Below, piece after piece: positions 43,250 to 54,715 of a stretch of DNA of 64,000 nt; position 1 is the stretch's first letter; each line of letters opens with the position of its first letter. The position numbers were made by a program, and so were the translations under genes. A model generated the notes under the pieces. It was not told where the DNA came from. It made no database searches and saw only the letters and a list, made by a program, of their open reading frames with translations. Location: contig CM060958.1 in assembly GCA_030765055.1 (NCBI GenBank), forward strand, positions 108,550,127 to 108,614,126, given 5' to 3'. This stretch comes from Mantis religiosa (lineage: Eukaryota; Arthropoda; Insecta; Mantodea; Mantidae).

Positions 43250-43663
43250 TCGTGCTGTAGCTGTTTGTAAACATACCGACACACTCCGCAGTAGCTTGCT
43301 ACTATTAAGAATTTCTTTGACCCATGAAACCGCAATAAAGAAGCTATTGCTTAATTATTGCTCATGGGTGTTTAACGTGTTCCAAAATTCCGTTATGGCA
43401 GTCCATGATGGAAAATAAGTTGGTGGACATATGTAACTTATACCTTTCAGAGGGAAGTTAATGTTAGTGAGGTTGAGGATGGAAGCATTAAATGATAAAC
43501 AGAACAGAAAACAACATCAAAGAATTGTAGATAAATTAACCAAAACTAAATGGCTTATACAATAAGACGAGCATTTTATTTCACGTGTTTGATAATACTA
43601 AATAAAGTATTTGTAACTAAAAAGGAAGCTGTTGATATTTACAGTAAGTGGTTGAAAGTATTG
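43250..43663. other. Unassigned sequence
   Basis: No features recognised up to the TA target of the next mariner. Confidence 0.4.
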
Positions 43664-43866
43664 TACGAGGGCTGTTCAATACAGAATGATCACAACCCTT
43701 TTTTTGACAACGCATCTTCACTCATCCTCATAATTTTGATGATCCTTCTCAAAATAGTCTCCCCTGAATGCGATGCACTTGTCCCAGCGTTTCTGCCAGT
43801 CTTCAAAGACATGCTGGAAAACATTTTTGAGAGATCCTTCAAAATCGCCTCCGCAGCCTTCACTAC

Positions 43867-44097
43867 GCCCGCCTCGGTATAGTGGGGGTAGCGTGTCTGC
43901 CTCACATTCAAGAGGTCCCGAGTTCGAATCTCGGTCAGGGCGAGTTACCTGAATAAGGCTTTTTCCAGGGCTTTCCCTTATCCTCAAAGACGAATGTCGG
44001 GTAACTCTAGGTTCTATGGACCCTGGGTTCATTTGAGCACCATTTCACCCATTTCATTCATCGTCCGACATGACTAAACGCCGGAGGATGTAAATTA

Positions 44098-44132
<35 letters not shown>
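43867..44132 (+). mobile_element. SINE-A nested in mariner
   Basis: Complete SINE-A with a 34-base poly(A) tail (44099-44132), opposite in direction to the transposase. The flanking CACT (43861-43864, 44133-44136) may be a short TSD. It shows SINE-A activity after this mariner landed. Confidence 0.9.
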
Positions 44133-44133
<1 letters not shown>

Positions 44134-44154
44134 ACTGCTTCTGCTGATGGATAA

Positions 44155-44684
44155 TGCCTCCCACGAAGGCGTTTCTTCAAGTTAGGGAATAAAAGATGGT
44201 CACATGGGGCTAAATTCGGACTATAGGAAGGTTAAGGGATACACTTCACGTTGATTTTTGCAAGATATTCAGTAACAATATTGGCAATATGCGGCCGCGC
44301 ATTATCCTGGTGTAGCATCCAGCCTGCTTCATGGAAATGTGGTCTTTTGTGCCTGATATGGACTTTCAATTTTTTCAGGACATCCCTGTAGTATTGTCCA
44401 GTTACTGATGTGTGTGCAGGTACAATTTGCTGATAAACCATTCCATGAATATCAAAGAATGAGATGACCATAACTTTACCAGCAGAAGCAACCACTTTTG
44501 CTTTTTTGGAGGTTGGTGATGAAGGAGATATCCACACTGAGCTTTGCTGTTTGCTCTCAGGATCAAAATAATATAGCCAAGTTTCATCAGCAGTGATTAC
44601 GTTTGAAAGAAGCTCCGGATCTTCCTCTAACATCAACTTTAACTGCATATTACCTCCATTGTAGCGGTAGGCGATACTGAACAT
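44155..44684 (-). pseudogene. Mariner D,D34D transposase, catalytic part
   Basis: The 150-codon frame 44232-44684 carries NVITADETWLYYFDPESKQQ (first Asp), AGKVMVISFFDIHGMVYQQ and WMLHQDNARPHIANIVTEYL (second Asp). Just after the stop the sequence continues in another frame with NLAPCDHLLFPNLKKRLRGR (third Asp). The C terminus follows at 43666-43865 beyond the SINE-A. The DNA-binding N-terminal half is deleted. All three catalytic aspartates can be read, but in different frames, so the copy is dead as it stands. Confidence 0.85.
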
Positions 44685-44843
44685 GTCTGAACTTAACTGG
44701 CTCTCACAGGAGTACCAAAAATGAAACTACTAGACCGTGTTTGTTTTACATTAGGCTAACAGAATATAATAAGATTGAATTTTAGTGCGAAAAATTATGA
44801 CCGTAATAAACTTATGATAATTCTTTATTGAACAGCACTCGTA

Positions 44844-46801
44844 CAATTAATATCATAACAACATGCTCTGAAATTAAACAAATACATTTTATCATTGATG
44901 TAACTATGTTGCAATTTATATTTTTAATGAAGCTAAATTAATAATGCGTTCGTTGAACTCCCTTCAGCTCTTCTATGAATCAAAATCATATTCTTCATTT
45001 CGGCGTTGGTATAGCGCTCCATATTGCTTGGATATGCTATCTAAGTACGCGCAAAATCCTCCCTGTTAGAAGGGAATCTGTAGTTTTACACTGAAGAGCA
45101 ACCTTGCAACTGTCCGAGTTATTAGCTGACTTATTCACAAATAACTGCCATTTGCCCCATTACCTGAAAGCGAGGCTAGGGGTGATGTTTTTGTTTTCGT
45201 GGCCGGTGCGTCCCAATGGTTCCTGCACACAAGTGGTTCCTACGCTGCATAATCACAAAATCATGTAATATTTAATGCTGCATAAAATTATATCTAAGAG
45301 AATTTCGAAGCTACGACACCGAGATTCGGACTAGTTAAGTTATAAACTACGCAACGGCTATAATTGTTCGGTGTAGTTTTGAAATAACCTGCATATTCAA
45401 ATATCTGAGAATAGTTCTTCATTCTTGATGACCTCTGAATAATTGATACAGCGTAAGAGATAGACAAAATCTTACAACACAGAAAATGTGGATCTAGTTA
45501 AGGGGACACGTGGGTGAAAATGCTTTCGAATAGTTAGCTAGTCACAGATTGCAAACTATTGTAGTTATTGACTTCAAACTTGGCAGGGTTATTAAGCATT
45601 GTAGGATGTAATTACCATTCATTTTTAAATATTGTGATTTCACAATAATTGAAAAAATGAACCAACGTAACCTAATCTGACAGTTCACAACATAAGGAAC
45701 ATTTTCTCAACGAGTATTTAAGACATGAATTTAAATCTTTATGTATAGTTTCTTTGTATCATATCTAATAAATCCCTGCAGAAAAATTTTCTACACTAAT
45801 TACTTAGGTTTTTTAAAAATATTAATTTTAAGGAACTCACAAAAGTGAAAAAAATTATTTGTCCAAAATCCTTAAATGGGTAGTTAAAAACCTTTGTAGG
45901 GAATTTTTCATTAATTACTGAGAAATAAATACACCAAGTTCCATTTGTTTATCTCCTGCAAATTTCAAGAAAATGATCTTTATATACAGAAAGTGTAAGC
46001 TTAGGAAAACGAGCTTTAAAGTTTGCAAAGCATGTTTCTCGCATTCAGATTCTGCGATATCAAATACTTTCCCAATTTTTCTTTTATAACTATCAGCTCC
46101 TTTTCTGTGGTAGAAGTAGTAAGTTCACTCCTAACCTCTACACCCACTGTTTCCATTTAGTGCTTTTGACACTGTTTCTCAACTTTATGAAAGCTCGCTG
46201 CTTAAACGAGACATATTGAAGACCTTAGCGACGTATAGCATTGTAATATTCACTCACACAAGGAACCAAATTTAAGTTAGGTGAAGCACGTTTTTCCACT
46301 CATAAAGAAAACAAACAGCTGGAATTTGGCTGCGAAAAGTGATGTTGGCACACCTGCACACAGCATGCTGATGGAACTAGGGCAAGTCCGAACTTTTGCA
46401 CGTCATAATAGGCAGAAAAGCAGCCAGCACACACAGTACAAGGGGGCGGAAACATGTTTTGCAGCCTTCGCTTCTTTAAATACTAAACTACACTTAAAGT
46501 AATAATTTGGCTCTCAAATTCTGTGGAGAGATTCTCAAAACTAAATACGCTATAGGAAATCCATTCTTTTTTAAATTTGTTTTTTGGGAGTTTTGACCAA
46601 CATGTGCCCTTAGACATACAATTTATGCCAAAGTTTTTGTGGTAATAATCATTTTCGAAAGAAAAACGGAATTTCAAAGCCACCTTATAGCAACGAGCTC
46701 TTAACATACTTCATTAACGTTTACGGTTATTGTATTCTTCTAATTCCATTGTTTCTATAGTAGGATATGGAAAAAAAGACATTTCCACAAACATATATCT
46801 A
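44844..46801. other. Unassigned AT-rich sequence, 2 kb
   Basis: I recognise no transposon, RNA gene or exon-like structure. The frame 46281-46502 has no known domain. Confidence 0.45.
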
Positions 46802-47237
46802 TATGATGGTGGTTTCCGACCTCAACATAAAGAGGCACCACTCGTAAATGAAAGCTAGTGAATTTCGTTGCTCATCTGTTGACAGTTACTCACAACATTT
46901 TCAGCCATTTTGGACGCTCAGGTATTATGTAACAGTAGTTCAAGTGAGTTGATGTGAGTATTTTTAGGAAAATGGACAAAATCGAGCATCGAGCTGTCAT
47001 TAAATATTTGCTTTAGAAAATAAATACGCCTACGCAAATCAAAGATGAGTTGGATTCTGTGTATGGGGACTCTGCACCATCAGTTACCACAGTGAAGTTT
47101 TGAGCAGCTGAATTTAAACGTGGCCGTAAGAGCTTGGGAGACGATGAACGACGGTACAAAGTACACCAAATGGTGCTAGACGACCACCGAATTAAAGTGA
47201 GAGGGATGGCAAAGACTATGAATATGTCAAAATAACG

Positions 47238-47611
47238 TGTTTGTCACATATGTTAGTTAGTTACTAACACTCCCCACATGGCAACCTTGGCCTTCGGGGT
47301 AACCTCACCCCACCAAGTGATGACCGGACCCATTTCTCAGGTGGAGGCATCCAGAGGGCGGTGTCCATTACCTCCGATGATAGGGTGATAGTGAAGATGG
47401 CGGTGAGGTGAGAGGACCTACAGTTTTTACCGTGGACTCCGAACCACGTTGGGCATAGGGGATACTTCACGTGTGCTAGACAGAGGTGAAGGCGTGGATA
47501 GGGCCGACTTAAAATCGCCAACCCCAGAGCCGGGAATCGAACTCGGGACCCTTAGAACGGGAGCCGCGAACGAAACCACCGCGCTACCCCGGCGCCCTGT
47601 TTGTCACATAT
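47238..47611 (-). mobile_element. SINE-D with 14-bp TSD
   Basis: TGTTTGTCACATAT at 47238-47251 and 47598-47611, derived from the transposase HILN coding region. The 346-bp insert has a minus-strand tRNA-like head (GGGGTAGCGCGGTGGTTTCG, GAGTTCGATTCCCGGC), a GC-rich body and a TTAGTAACTAACTAAC tail instead of poly(A). It is the only copy in the window. Confidence 0.9.
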
Positions 47612-47846
47612 TAAATCAACATTTAGACATGAGGAAGCTGTCCTCGCTTTGGTTGTCGCGTTTGCTCACGTTAGACTAAAAACGTGTCCGAATGAACATT
47701 TCCAACGCTCTGTTGGCGCAGTTTAGGCGCAATAAATCCGAGTTTTGGCACCGATTAATTACTGTAGATGAAACGTGGATATACCATTATACGCCCGAAA
47801 CAAAAATACAGTCCGAACAGTGGACTGTAAAGGGGGAACCGGCTCA

Positions 47847-47847
47847 C

Positions 47848-47876
<29 letters not shown>
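47847..47876. repeat. Poly(A) tract inside transposase gene
   Basis: A run of about 30 A where other family members have AAAAAGAGCAAAAAC, so it is a slippage expansion of an A-rich codon run. Confidence 0.9.
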
Positions 47877-47879
<3 letters not shown>

Positions 47880-48385
47880 TTTTTTCGGCTGGGAAAGTGA
47901 TGGCGACTGTTCTTTTTGATTATCTTCAAAAAGGAAAAGCTATTTCAGAAGCATACTGAGCATCATTACTTGACAAGCTGAAGGTAGAACTTGCGGAAAA
48001 GAGGCCAAATTAGCAGAAAAAGAAAATGCTGTTTCACTAAGACAACGCACCGTTTCACTTCTCAGCGGTTGCAATGGCGAAAATCCACGAATTACCGTTT
48101 GAACTGCTTTATCATCCGCCTTAGTCATCAGGTCTAACTCCAAGCGACCTCTTTTTGTTCCCATATCTGAAAATTGCGCTCGGAGGACAGAGATTTTCGT
48201 CAAATCAAGAGTCAATCACCTTGGTGAACGATTATTTCACAGAGAAAGAAGTCGAGTACTATTTGGACGGGTTACAGAGATGGGAGCATCGCTGGGAGAA
48301 GTGTATAGAGTTATAAGGAGACTATGTTAAAACAAAATTCTGAAGAAAATCTCGTAGGTGGGAAACTTTTCAGACTACCCTCGTA

Positions 48386-48884
48386 CAATTATGAAGTAAA
48401 TAGAAGGAATTACTTTTACATTTGAAATAATTTTTGACATATTTAGCACTTATATATTTTCCTTATTTTACTTCACCCTCCGGCGCTTTTTTCTTTCAGT
48501 TTATCCAACCAGTATATTTCATAGAAGAGGGAAAATTTAAGGATGTTTATAATTGGATTGCTTGGCTTCCAAAAGTGTTGCAATCCAAAATGAGTAAGTT
48601 TAGAGGAGCTAACAGAAGTGTATATATTATGACGCAGTGGCTCTGTCCAAGGTCATCGAGAGTTTGGCGCCGGGCAAGTTTAAATAAAATAAGTCGCGCG
48701 CTCGCCCAGCGTAAGTGAGGGCTCTCGAGTGGGTGGCGCAGTAGTGTTCGTGTTTCTGGTGCTACAAGAAATACAGTTCTTCAAGCAAGTTCGATGACAG
48801 AGTGGAACTAGTTCCATTACTGAAGTGACTGAGCTGAACGAAGTCTGAGTTAAAGTTGAACTAGTTCTTGAAGTGACAGTAAAA
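48386..48884. other. Unassigned sequence
   Basis: Frame 48434-48718 has no known domain. A GC-richer part near 48640-48720 is not matched elsewhere. Confidence 0.4.
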
Positions 48885-49300
48885 GTTAATGAAGTGATAG
48901 TTACAGAAAAATGATAACTAATGGCAGGGCGGCAATGACAGGGGTAAGAATATGTAAACATAAACTGGAGATGTCAGTTAGTTAAAATGAATATATGTAG
49001 CGGTCGTTGAAGCCAGTACATAGTATGGGGCACATCAGAGATAGGTACACAAGTAGACCAGACGTATGGACTGTTTTGCAGAGAACTACTAGGGCTGACA
49101 AAATAGGCACCAAGAGAAGTGGCATTACTAGAGTTGGGTAATACAAAAAAGAGGGGAATAATAATAGAGAGAATATTGAAATTTTGGTATAAGAGTATTA
49201 AAGGGCAGAAAGGGGAATTACTGAATCCGTGCATGAAGCAACAGAAAAGCATTGAGAACACAAACAGTTGGTGGTCAGAATTGGAAAGAATGATATCTTG
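48885..49300 (+). pseudogene. Non-LTR retrotransposon fragment (family of 25.8-27.0 kb)
   Basis: Encodes KMITNGRAAMTGVRICKHKLEM, then a shifted frame with GHIRDRYTSRPDVWTVLQRT and a RLGNTKKRGIIIERILKFWYK-like segment. It is collinear with the copy at 26.2-26.7 kb but truncated at both ends. It abuts the oppositely oriented RTE-like remnant, with no spacer visible. Confidence 0.65.
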
Positions 49301-50345
49301 TTTTATTCTTTAGGGTTTTGTGAATTGTTCCACAAATTCTTTGAAATCTCATAAATTTTTTGTTCGTATCTTTATCATTCTCATTGTTGATTTCACACCC
49401 TAAATAATTGAAGGAGGATACTTGTTCCAATACTTTGTCATTAACGACGATTTTCGACCTTATTTGTATTTTGCCCCAGTTTGCCATTATTTTTTACTTT
49501 TCTATTGATATTTCAATATTAAGACTTTTGTATATTTGGTTAAGGTGGTGTATTGAACGTTGTAGATCATCTTCTGTTTCCTATACGTCATCTGTATGCA
49601 ATAAAATATTTAAAATATTTCCTTGGGCTACTTGTATGCCTGCGTCAAAGTTTTGTCTACAATTTTGGATTGTTTTATTAACATAGATGTTAAAAAGTGT
49701 CAGTGGCATTGGGCACCCTTGTCTGACTCCTTTGTTAGTTACAATTTCTTCTGATTTCTCTGTCTTGAAATTTAAAATAAGTTTAGTGTCCTCGTATAAA
49801 CTTTTCACCACCTTTACCAAATGTCTTGGGTAGCCTTGCTCTTTCATTATGATCCACAGCTTTTCTCGGACTACATTATCAAAAGTCTTCTGGAAATCTA
49901 TAAATGCTATATGTATCTGCAGATTATGTTCTCTTCTTTTCTCCAGTATCTGCTGCAATATGAAAATATTATCTGTTGTCGATCTTCCTTTCCTTAAACC
50001 ACTTTGTTCTTCACCTAACAGGGATTCAGCTATTATTTTCACTCTTTTATTTATTATTCTAGCATACAATTTATAGATTGAACTCAGATGGCTAAAATTT
50101 CTGTACTTCTTGCATTTTCTTCTGTCATCTTTTTTAAACAGTGATATCACTTCAGCCACTTTCCATCTCTCTGGAACTTTTCCTTGTATCCAACATTTCT
50201 TCATGATATGTAATAATCTTAAATGTAATAGCATTACTGCGTTCTTTAAAATCTCTACATTTATCTTATCTCCTCCAGGTGCCTTTCTATTTTTCATCAG
50301 TTTAAATTCATCTTTTACCTCTTCCAAATCTATTAAATCGACCAT
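49275..50345 (-). pseudogene. RTE-like reverse transcriptase, large fragment
   Basis: The 254-codon frame 49581-50345 shows the finger-palm order: LMKNRKAPGGDKINVEILKN, IQGKVPERWKVAEVISLFKK, SGLRKGRSTTDNIFILQQIL, motif A IAFIDFQKTFDNV and motif B GVRQGCPMPLTLFNIYVNK. Motif C is degraded to LLHTDDV before a break. The thumb continues in 49275-49487 (NWGKIQIRSKIVVNDKVLEQ, SSFNYLGCEINNEND) after a stop. Motif A has the catalytic Asp. The endonuclease domain and C terminus are absent. A copy of the missing 3' part lies at 54.1 kb. Confidence 0.8.
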
Positions 50346-51004
50346 TCCTTCTATTTATTCTTCTAAACTGAACAATAGCTCCAAACAGGGACAGAGCCCA
50401 CCTGCTGCGTCCTCCACATCACCGAAAGGGCGTTACTGTATGGGTACAGCATTAAGGGTGGGACGTAATAAACGCCCCGAGTCCCTCCGAGGCAGTAGAT
50501 GCGGTCTTCGCAGCCTGAGCTCGTAACGTTTCTCTCAGAAGGCTCCTCAGTTGCCCGCTACAGAAACCTCAGGCGGCTAATTATTTCAACTCAAAACTAC
50601 GTTTTAATTTCGTACTTTCTGCGATTATGTTTCTTTACGATAAATACTTGAGAAACCTTGAGAGGTTTTTATAAGGTATTTATTTATGAACTTGACTGTT
50701 TTCTATCTGTGGAGACGGTCGCAAGGACTTACCAGTTTGTTGTCCTTGATTAGTAAATAAAAACGCTAGGAAGACAATGCACGGCTACCAACCTGCCTTA
50801 AATGGAAATACAATGTCCTGGAGACTTCCATCATCACCCAGACGTCAAAACTCCATTTTGATCAAATCTGTTGATGTGATATACCATGGTCTAATGGGAG
50901 GAAGCAACCATCAAAACTGAAATTCACCTGTGTATAACTTCAATATTATTAGACAGTTTGACATAACTTTTAACGTATCTGTAAAGTTTTTTATTGTTAC
51001 AAAC
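50346..51004. other. Unassigned sequence with GC-richer 50380-50580 block
   Basis: The block (GGGACGTAATAAACGCCCCG, GGCAGTAGATGCGGTC) looks repeat-like but is single-copy here. Confidence 0.35.
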
Positions 51005-51272
51005 TATGACCCATTTTTTTTCTTTGTAATTTATGTCCTCCCAACGTTCAGTCATATCGGACGATGAATGAAATGGGTGAAATGATGCCCAAATGAGTCC
51101 GGGGTCCATGGAGATTAGAGTTACCTGACATTCGTCTTCCAGGATAAGGGAAAACCCCGGAAGAAACCTTATCCAGGTAACTCGCCCTGACCGAGATTCG
51201 AACTCGGGACCTCTTGATCGTGAGGCAGACACGCTACCATCAACGCTACCGAGGTGGACGGTATGACCCATT
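51005..51272 (-). mobile_element. SINE-A with 11-bp TSD
   Basis: TATGACCCATT at 51005-51015 and 51262-51272. Full minus-strand SINE-A with an intact B-box region (GAGATTCGAACTCGGG) and a full head. Confidence 0.9.
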
Positions 51273-52236
51273 GGCCATATATTTATATACAAATACTATA
51301 CTAGTGATCGGATGATATCTCGATACGATATTTCTCGATAAGCAATACAAATGCTTTTTTTTAAGTATCGATACTTGATATTCCCTTTATAAGCATTTGT
51401 TAAGGCTACGAAAGTTTGTTCACGGAGTTATTTATTAGTATATGGTGTTCATTTTTATCTGTGATTTCACCGCGCAAAATATGACGTCATCAATAGCATC
51501 GATGGAGCGAGCTTATGTACGATTTCCCTAGCAGCTTGCGATCGTATTTGATGTGCTGACAGCAGCTTTGAGGCCTCCCTCTACCGGCAGGAAAATATAC
51601 CATTTGAGAGGGGGGTCTGCCTGCGTAATATAAAGGTACGAAAAATACTATATAGTGTAATACAAAGTACTGCAAAGCTAATTATGCAGCCATAAAAGTA
51701 GACCACGAAGAATATCCGAAATGATAAGTCAATGAACACTTCCTTCACAATGAATATCTGTTTTTATGTCATAGTAGACTATATATGCATATTGTAAACC
51801 TGTCACATAAAAATAGAAATATTTAAATTTGATCTCAATTCTTTTATATCGCCCACAGTTTCCTCACAGTGTAACTTCATTACAAACCAGAAACTTAGCA
51901 GAACATGTCCTAGGAGTGATACATAAATTATTGTTACAATATGTACAAAGCTTTTATCCAAGTCTAAACAAGAAAATATCTCTAGTACATAGTCTTATGT
52001 TTCCATTTTGTTATAGTTCCTTTCTGTCATAACATTATTTATTGCTTCTAGATTGGGACCAGTCACTTTATAGCGTCCAATGTCTCTCTTTTTGCAAGTA
52101 ACTGATCCTGTATCTTGGAAATGTTTGATCCACCTGTTGGTTTATATGACATCAGGATACCTACATTAATAGACATTTTAATTAAGCGTGAGAATGACAA
52201 AAACTTTAAATCGTATACTGATAAAACGTAAGACCT

Positions 52237-52440
52237 TTATGTTGCAAACAAAAGTATGGCAGTTTGACGGTACCTGGACACTTTTGACAACATTACGCTC
52301 CGAGGGACTTGTCTGATTGCTGGATAGTGTTGCCTAAACTCCTGTATGCAGTGATTTAAATTATATTTATATGTCGCAGCAATTTTAATGCCGGTACGTA
52401 AGTAAAATTCCACCATGAGGACACGGTGTTCTGTGTTCAT
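52237..52440 (-). pseudogene. DUF4817-like helix-turn-helix fragment of a transposon protein
   Basis: The frame MNTEHRVLMVEFYLRTGIKI...CIQEFRQHYPAIRQVPRSVML resembles the N-terminal DUF4817 domain, common in insect transposon-derived proteins and thought to bind DNA. It ends without the downstream catalytic part. Judged by residue pattern only. Confidence 0.5.
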
Positions 52441-53235
52441 ATCCAGGGGAAGTTGGTTGTATTAGTTACCAGTACAACCACATTCAGAGTGCTGTAATTT
52501 GCTTACTATTCCGCAAACATTGCTGCTTCTTCTGCGTAGAGGGTACTATGATTTCAAGATAGACTCACCAGTCAAGTATGACGTCATTCTTGCTCAATCG
52601 GAGGGCGGGAAGTAACGAATAAAAATGAACATCGTGTAGTTTTCTGTGCGTAATCTAAGTAATCAATTTTCGTTTTGTCTCGTTTGCAGATGTCCCGTAT
52701 CATGGTCTGGCAATGTTGAGAAACTCTTGCATTTCTTTTTCAATAATGATTCTGTAAACTTAATTCGAGGTATGAATATATATTATTTATTTAAATTTGT
52801 TGTATTTTGTGGCTTACCATTTCGGGGAAAAGTTTCTTTTTTATTTTTATTTAACACACTGCTCTGTTATTAGTACTGTATATCTAAAGTTCTACACTTT
52901 ACTCATGTTTTATTCAGCATTACTGTCTACCTTGGTAAAAGACAGCCTTTATGGAAATAATTTGTACATTATTCCTGTAAGGTACGGTCTTGACTGGAGT
53001 TTGACTTGCAAAACACAAACAAATGGAAGGAAAAAACAAATGCTTCCATTATTTCACGTCTTAGGTTCTGATTTATTTCTGTTACATTCAGTTTGGTCAC
53101 CAGAGTAGGTAAATGTAGTGGCCGAGTGTGAGTCAGGAAGTCAGACTATTGCAGAAAAGTGATTTAGTACGTCAACTAAACCAGATTCATCCACAATTCA
53201 GTGAACGCTGCATCTTGGATTGGTCTTTTCTATTG
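52441..53235. other. Unassigned sequence with a weak exon-like segment at 52690-52769
   Basis: TTTCGTTTTGTCTCGTTTGCAG ends at 52689 as a good-looking acceptor, and CGAG|GTATGA at 52769 as a donor, 80 bp apart. The included peptide matches nothing I know, so this stays a note. Confidence 0.25.
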
Positions 53236-53239
53236 TACT

Positions 53240-53332
53240 TATGTCCCAAGTGGGGCATCCCCGGGAGGAAGGATGAGGTGGAGGGTGCTGAATCCAAGGA
53301 GACACGACAGTGTAGAAGGCTGGGTACCTACT
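53240..53332 (-). mobile_element. Repeat-B 3' fragment
   Basis: CCCAAGTGGGGCATCCCCGGGAGGAAGGATGAGG and the following GGAGACACGACAGTG match the 3' third of Repeat-B on the minus strand. Confidence 0.7.
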
Positions 53333-53524
53333 ATTGACCATATTACTTAGCTCACAGAAAATGCAGCAAAAAATTCCTACAACTGATTGGTACCTACAAT
53401 ACAACAAACCTTGAATATTTTAAAGTTTCGGAAACGTACTGAAGATACATCTCGAAGTATTAGATATAAATCGATAGTACCGAACATCGAGAGTGTTGAA
53501 TATAGACAGTATCTGCTGCCCGCT

Positions 53525-53755
53525 TTTGTACCCTAGGTGCTAGTATGTCTGCCTCACATTCAAGAGGTCTCCGAGTTCGAATCTCAGTCAGGCTGAGTTA
53601 TCTGAATAAAGTTTTCCAGGAGTTTCCGTTATTCTTAAAGATGAATGTCAGGTAACTCTAACCTCTGTGGTCCATGAGCTCATTTGAGTATCCTTTCGCC
53701 AATTTCATTCGTAATCCAATAGGACTTAAGGTTGGAGAACGTTAATTAAAAAAAA
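53525..53755 (+). mobile_element. SINE-A, diverged
   Basis: Complete length with many substitutions (GAGTTCGAATCTCAGTCAGGC head, AGATGAATGTCAGG body, GGTTGGAGAACG tail). No TSD seen. Confidence 0.8.
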
Positions 53756-53859
53756 TCGAAAGCATCGGCGTCACATCCCTGAACGAACTATTTTCTGAAT
53801 CTGTAAAGCGGTTCCAAAACCTGGTTAACCTGTAGTTGGTTTAGGAGCCTTTTATTTTC

Positions 53860-54080
53860 TAATTTAACGAAGCTCATATCGGAAGATGAATAAAATGAGT
53901 GAAGTGATACTCAAATGAGTCAGGTTCCATTGGGTTTAGAGTTGCCAGACATTATCTTTCAGGATAAGTGACAAACCCGGATAAAACCTTATCCATAACT
54001 CATCCTGACCAAGATTTGAACCTGGGATTTCATGAATATGAGACAGATGTGCTACCTTCACATCACAGAAGCGGATATCC
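53860..54080 (-). mobile_element. SINE-A, diverged
   Basis: Minus-strand copy with ATATCGGAAGATGAATAAAATG, CAAATGAGTCAGG and CCTGACCAAGATTTGAACC. It is among the most diverged copies here. Confidence 0.75.
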
Positions 54081-54094
54081 GTTTAGGAGAAAGA

Positions 54095-54581
54095 ATGTAT
54101 TGTGATTTCCTGTTTGACTTAATTATCTTGGTTGCAATATCTCGTATTTTAAAACTAGTGACATTTTAAATAAAATCAACAAATTTAATGGTATATGTGG
54201 CGCCATAAAGAGAACCTTAAAAAATACGAGAAGAGAGACTAAATTAAAGTTTTATAAAGTAATGACAGTTCCTATATTATTATATGGTAGTGAATTTGGG
54301 ACTTAAACAAAAAAGGAAGAACAAATTTTTGAAACAGCGGAAATGCAGTTTTTAAGAAATGTAGCAAAGAAGTGAGGTTATTCGTAAAAAACTGAATATT
54401 TTTAAGCTAAGAGATAGGATAAAACAATATATAAATAACTGAAAGGAACGTGTCAACAGAATGAATAATAGTCGCATTCTAAAATTACTTTTAGATTACA
54501 AACCATTAGGGAGAAGAAATATTGGTAGACCAAGAAAAAGATGGATATAACACTTCCTTGATGGCTTAAACCGTGAACAGC

Positions 54582-54620
<39 letters not shown>

Positions 54621-54622
54621 CT
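54095..54622 (+). pseudogene. RTE-like element 3' end with (GAT)n tail
   Basis: Encodes NYLGCNIS, KINKFNGICGAIKRTLKN and KFYKVMTVPILLYGSEFGT. Then ETAEMQFLRNVA, KLNIFKLRDRIKQYINN, ERVNRMNNSRILKLLLDYK and GRRNIGRPRKRW follow with stops between, then a (GAT)n run at 54583-54620. RTE-type elements characteristically end in such short tandem repeats rather than poly(A). It overlaps in the NYLGC region with the 49.3-50.3-kb fragment of the same family. Confidence 0.8.
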
Positions 54623-54715
54623 ATTGAGGCATGGTAAACCATGGTAAACATATTTATTATTGTATTTATTATTTATTATTATTTATTATTTATTTATTTA
54701 TTATATTTATTATGT
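54583..54715. repeat. (GAT)n followed by TTATTTATT-rich tract
   Basis: About 12 GAT units, then about 60 bases of TTTA/TTA repeats to the start of the next SINE-A. Confidence 0.9.

Larger units (their letters stand above)
42772..43330 (+). mobile_element. Possible left end of a Tc1-like DNA transposon
   Basis: TACAGGGTGTTTCAAAACGAC is the kind of terminal repeat common in insect Tc1/mariner-superfamily elements. No matching right end was found. A SINE-A is inserted at 42961. Confidence 0.3.
43664..44843 (-). mobile_element. Mariner (second family) with intact TIRs, internal deletion and nested SINE-A
   Basis: The terminal repeat CGAGGGCTGTTCAATA at 43666 and its mirror TATTGAACAGCACTCG ending at 44841 are each flanked by TA (43664-43665, 44842-44843). 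Without the SINE-A, about 0.9 kb remains, so much of the 5' (N-terminal) coding part is deleted. This family differs from the 33/46/57-kb mariners. Confidence 0.85.
46972..48335 (+). pseudogene. Mariner transposase, disrupted
   Basis: Recognisable in order: MDKIEHRAVIKYL, NTPTQIKDELDSVYGDSAPS, HQMVLDDHRIKVRGMAKTMNMS, the SINE-D gap, HILNQHLDMRKLS, RMNISNALLAQFRRNKSEFW and ITVDETWIYHYTPETK (first Asp). After a lysine-coding poly(A) tract, FFGWESDGD replaces the AGKVMATVF region. LFH.DNAPFHFSAV covers the second Asp with a stop (TAA) for Gln. The third Asp region and EYYLDGLQRWEHRWEK C terminus close it. Inactive. Confidence 0.8.
46802..48385 (+). mobile_element. Mariner, near full length, split by SINE-D
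   Basis: The 5' end begins at 46804 after TA and the 3' end (CAGACTACCCTCG) closes at 48383 before TA. Coding sequence from ATG 46972 is collinear with the other family members, but has stops, a deletion near 47150 (the RPKTVTTDENIA stretch is missing) and a poly(A) run at 47847-47876. SINE-D occupies 47252-47597. Confidence 0.85.
51296..53790. mobile_element. Possible hAT-like element span, weak
   Basis: The left side has clustered ATCGATA-type sub-terminal repeats (ATCTCGATACGATATTTCTCGATA at 51317-51340 and TATCGATACTTGATA at 51366-51380). The right side has AAATCGATAGTACCGAACATCGAG at 53469-53492 and CATCCCTGAA at 53778. Such short repeats near a CATCCCT end recall hAT elements. No transposase and no certain TSD. 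Confidence 0.25.

Noticed and set aside
43153..43335. Frame with VCVCVC repeats, cysteine-rich
   Set aside because: Product of the (AC)n tract at the SINE-A tail.
51296..53790. Confident hAT element
   Set aside because: Sub-terminal ATCGATA clusters are suggestive, but the ends do not match well, no 8-bp TSD was found and no transposase is present.
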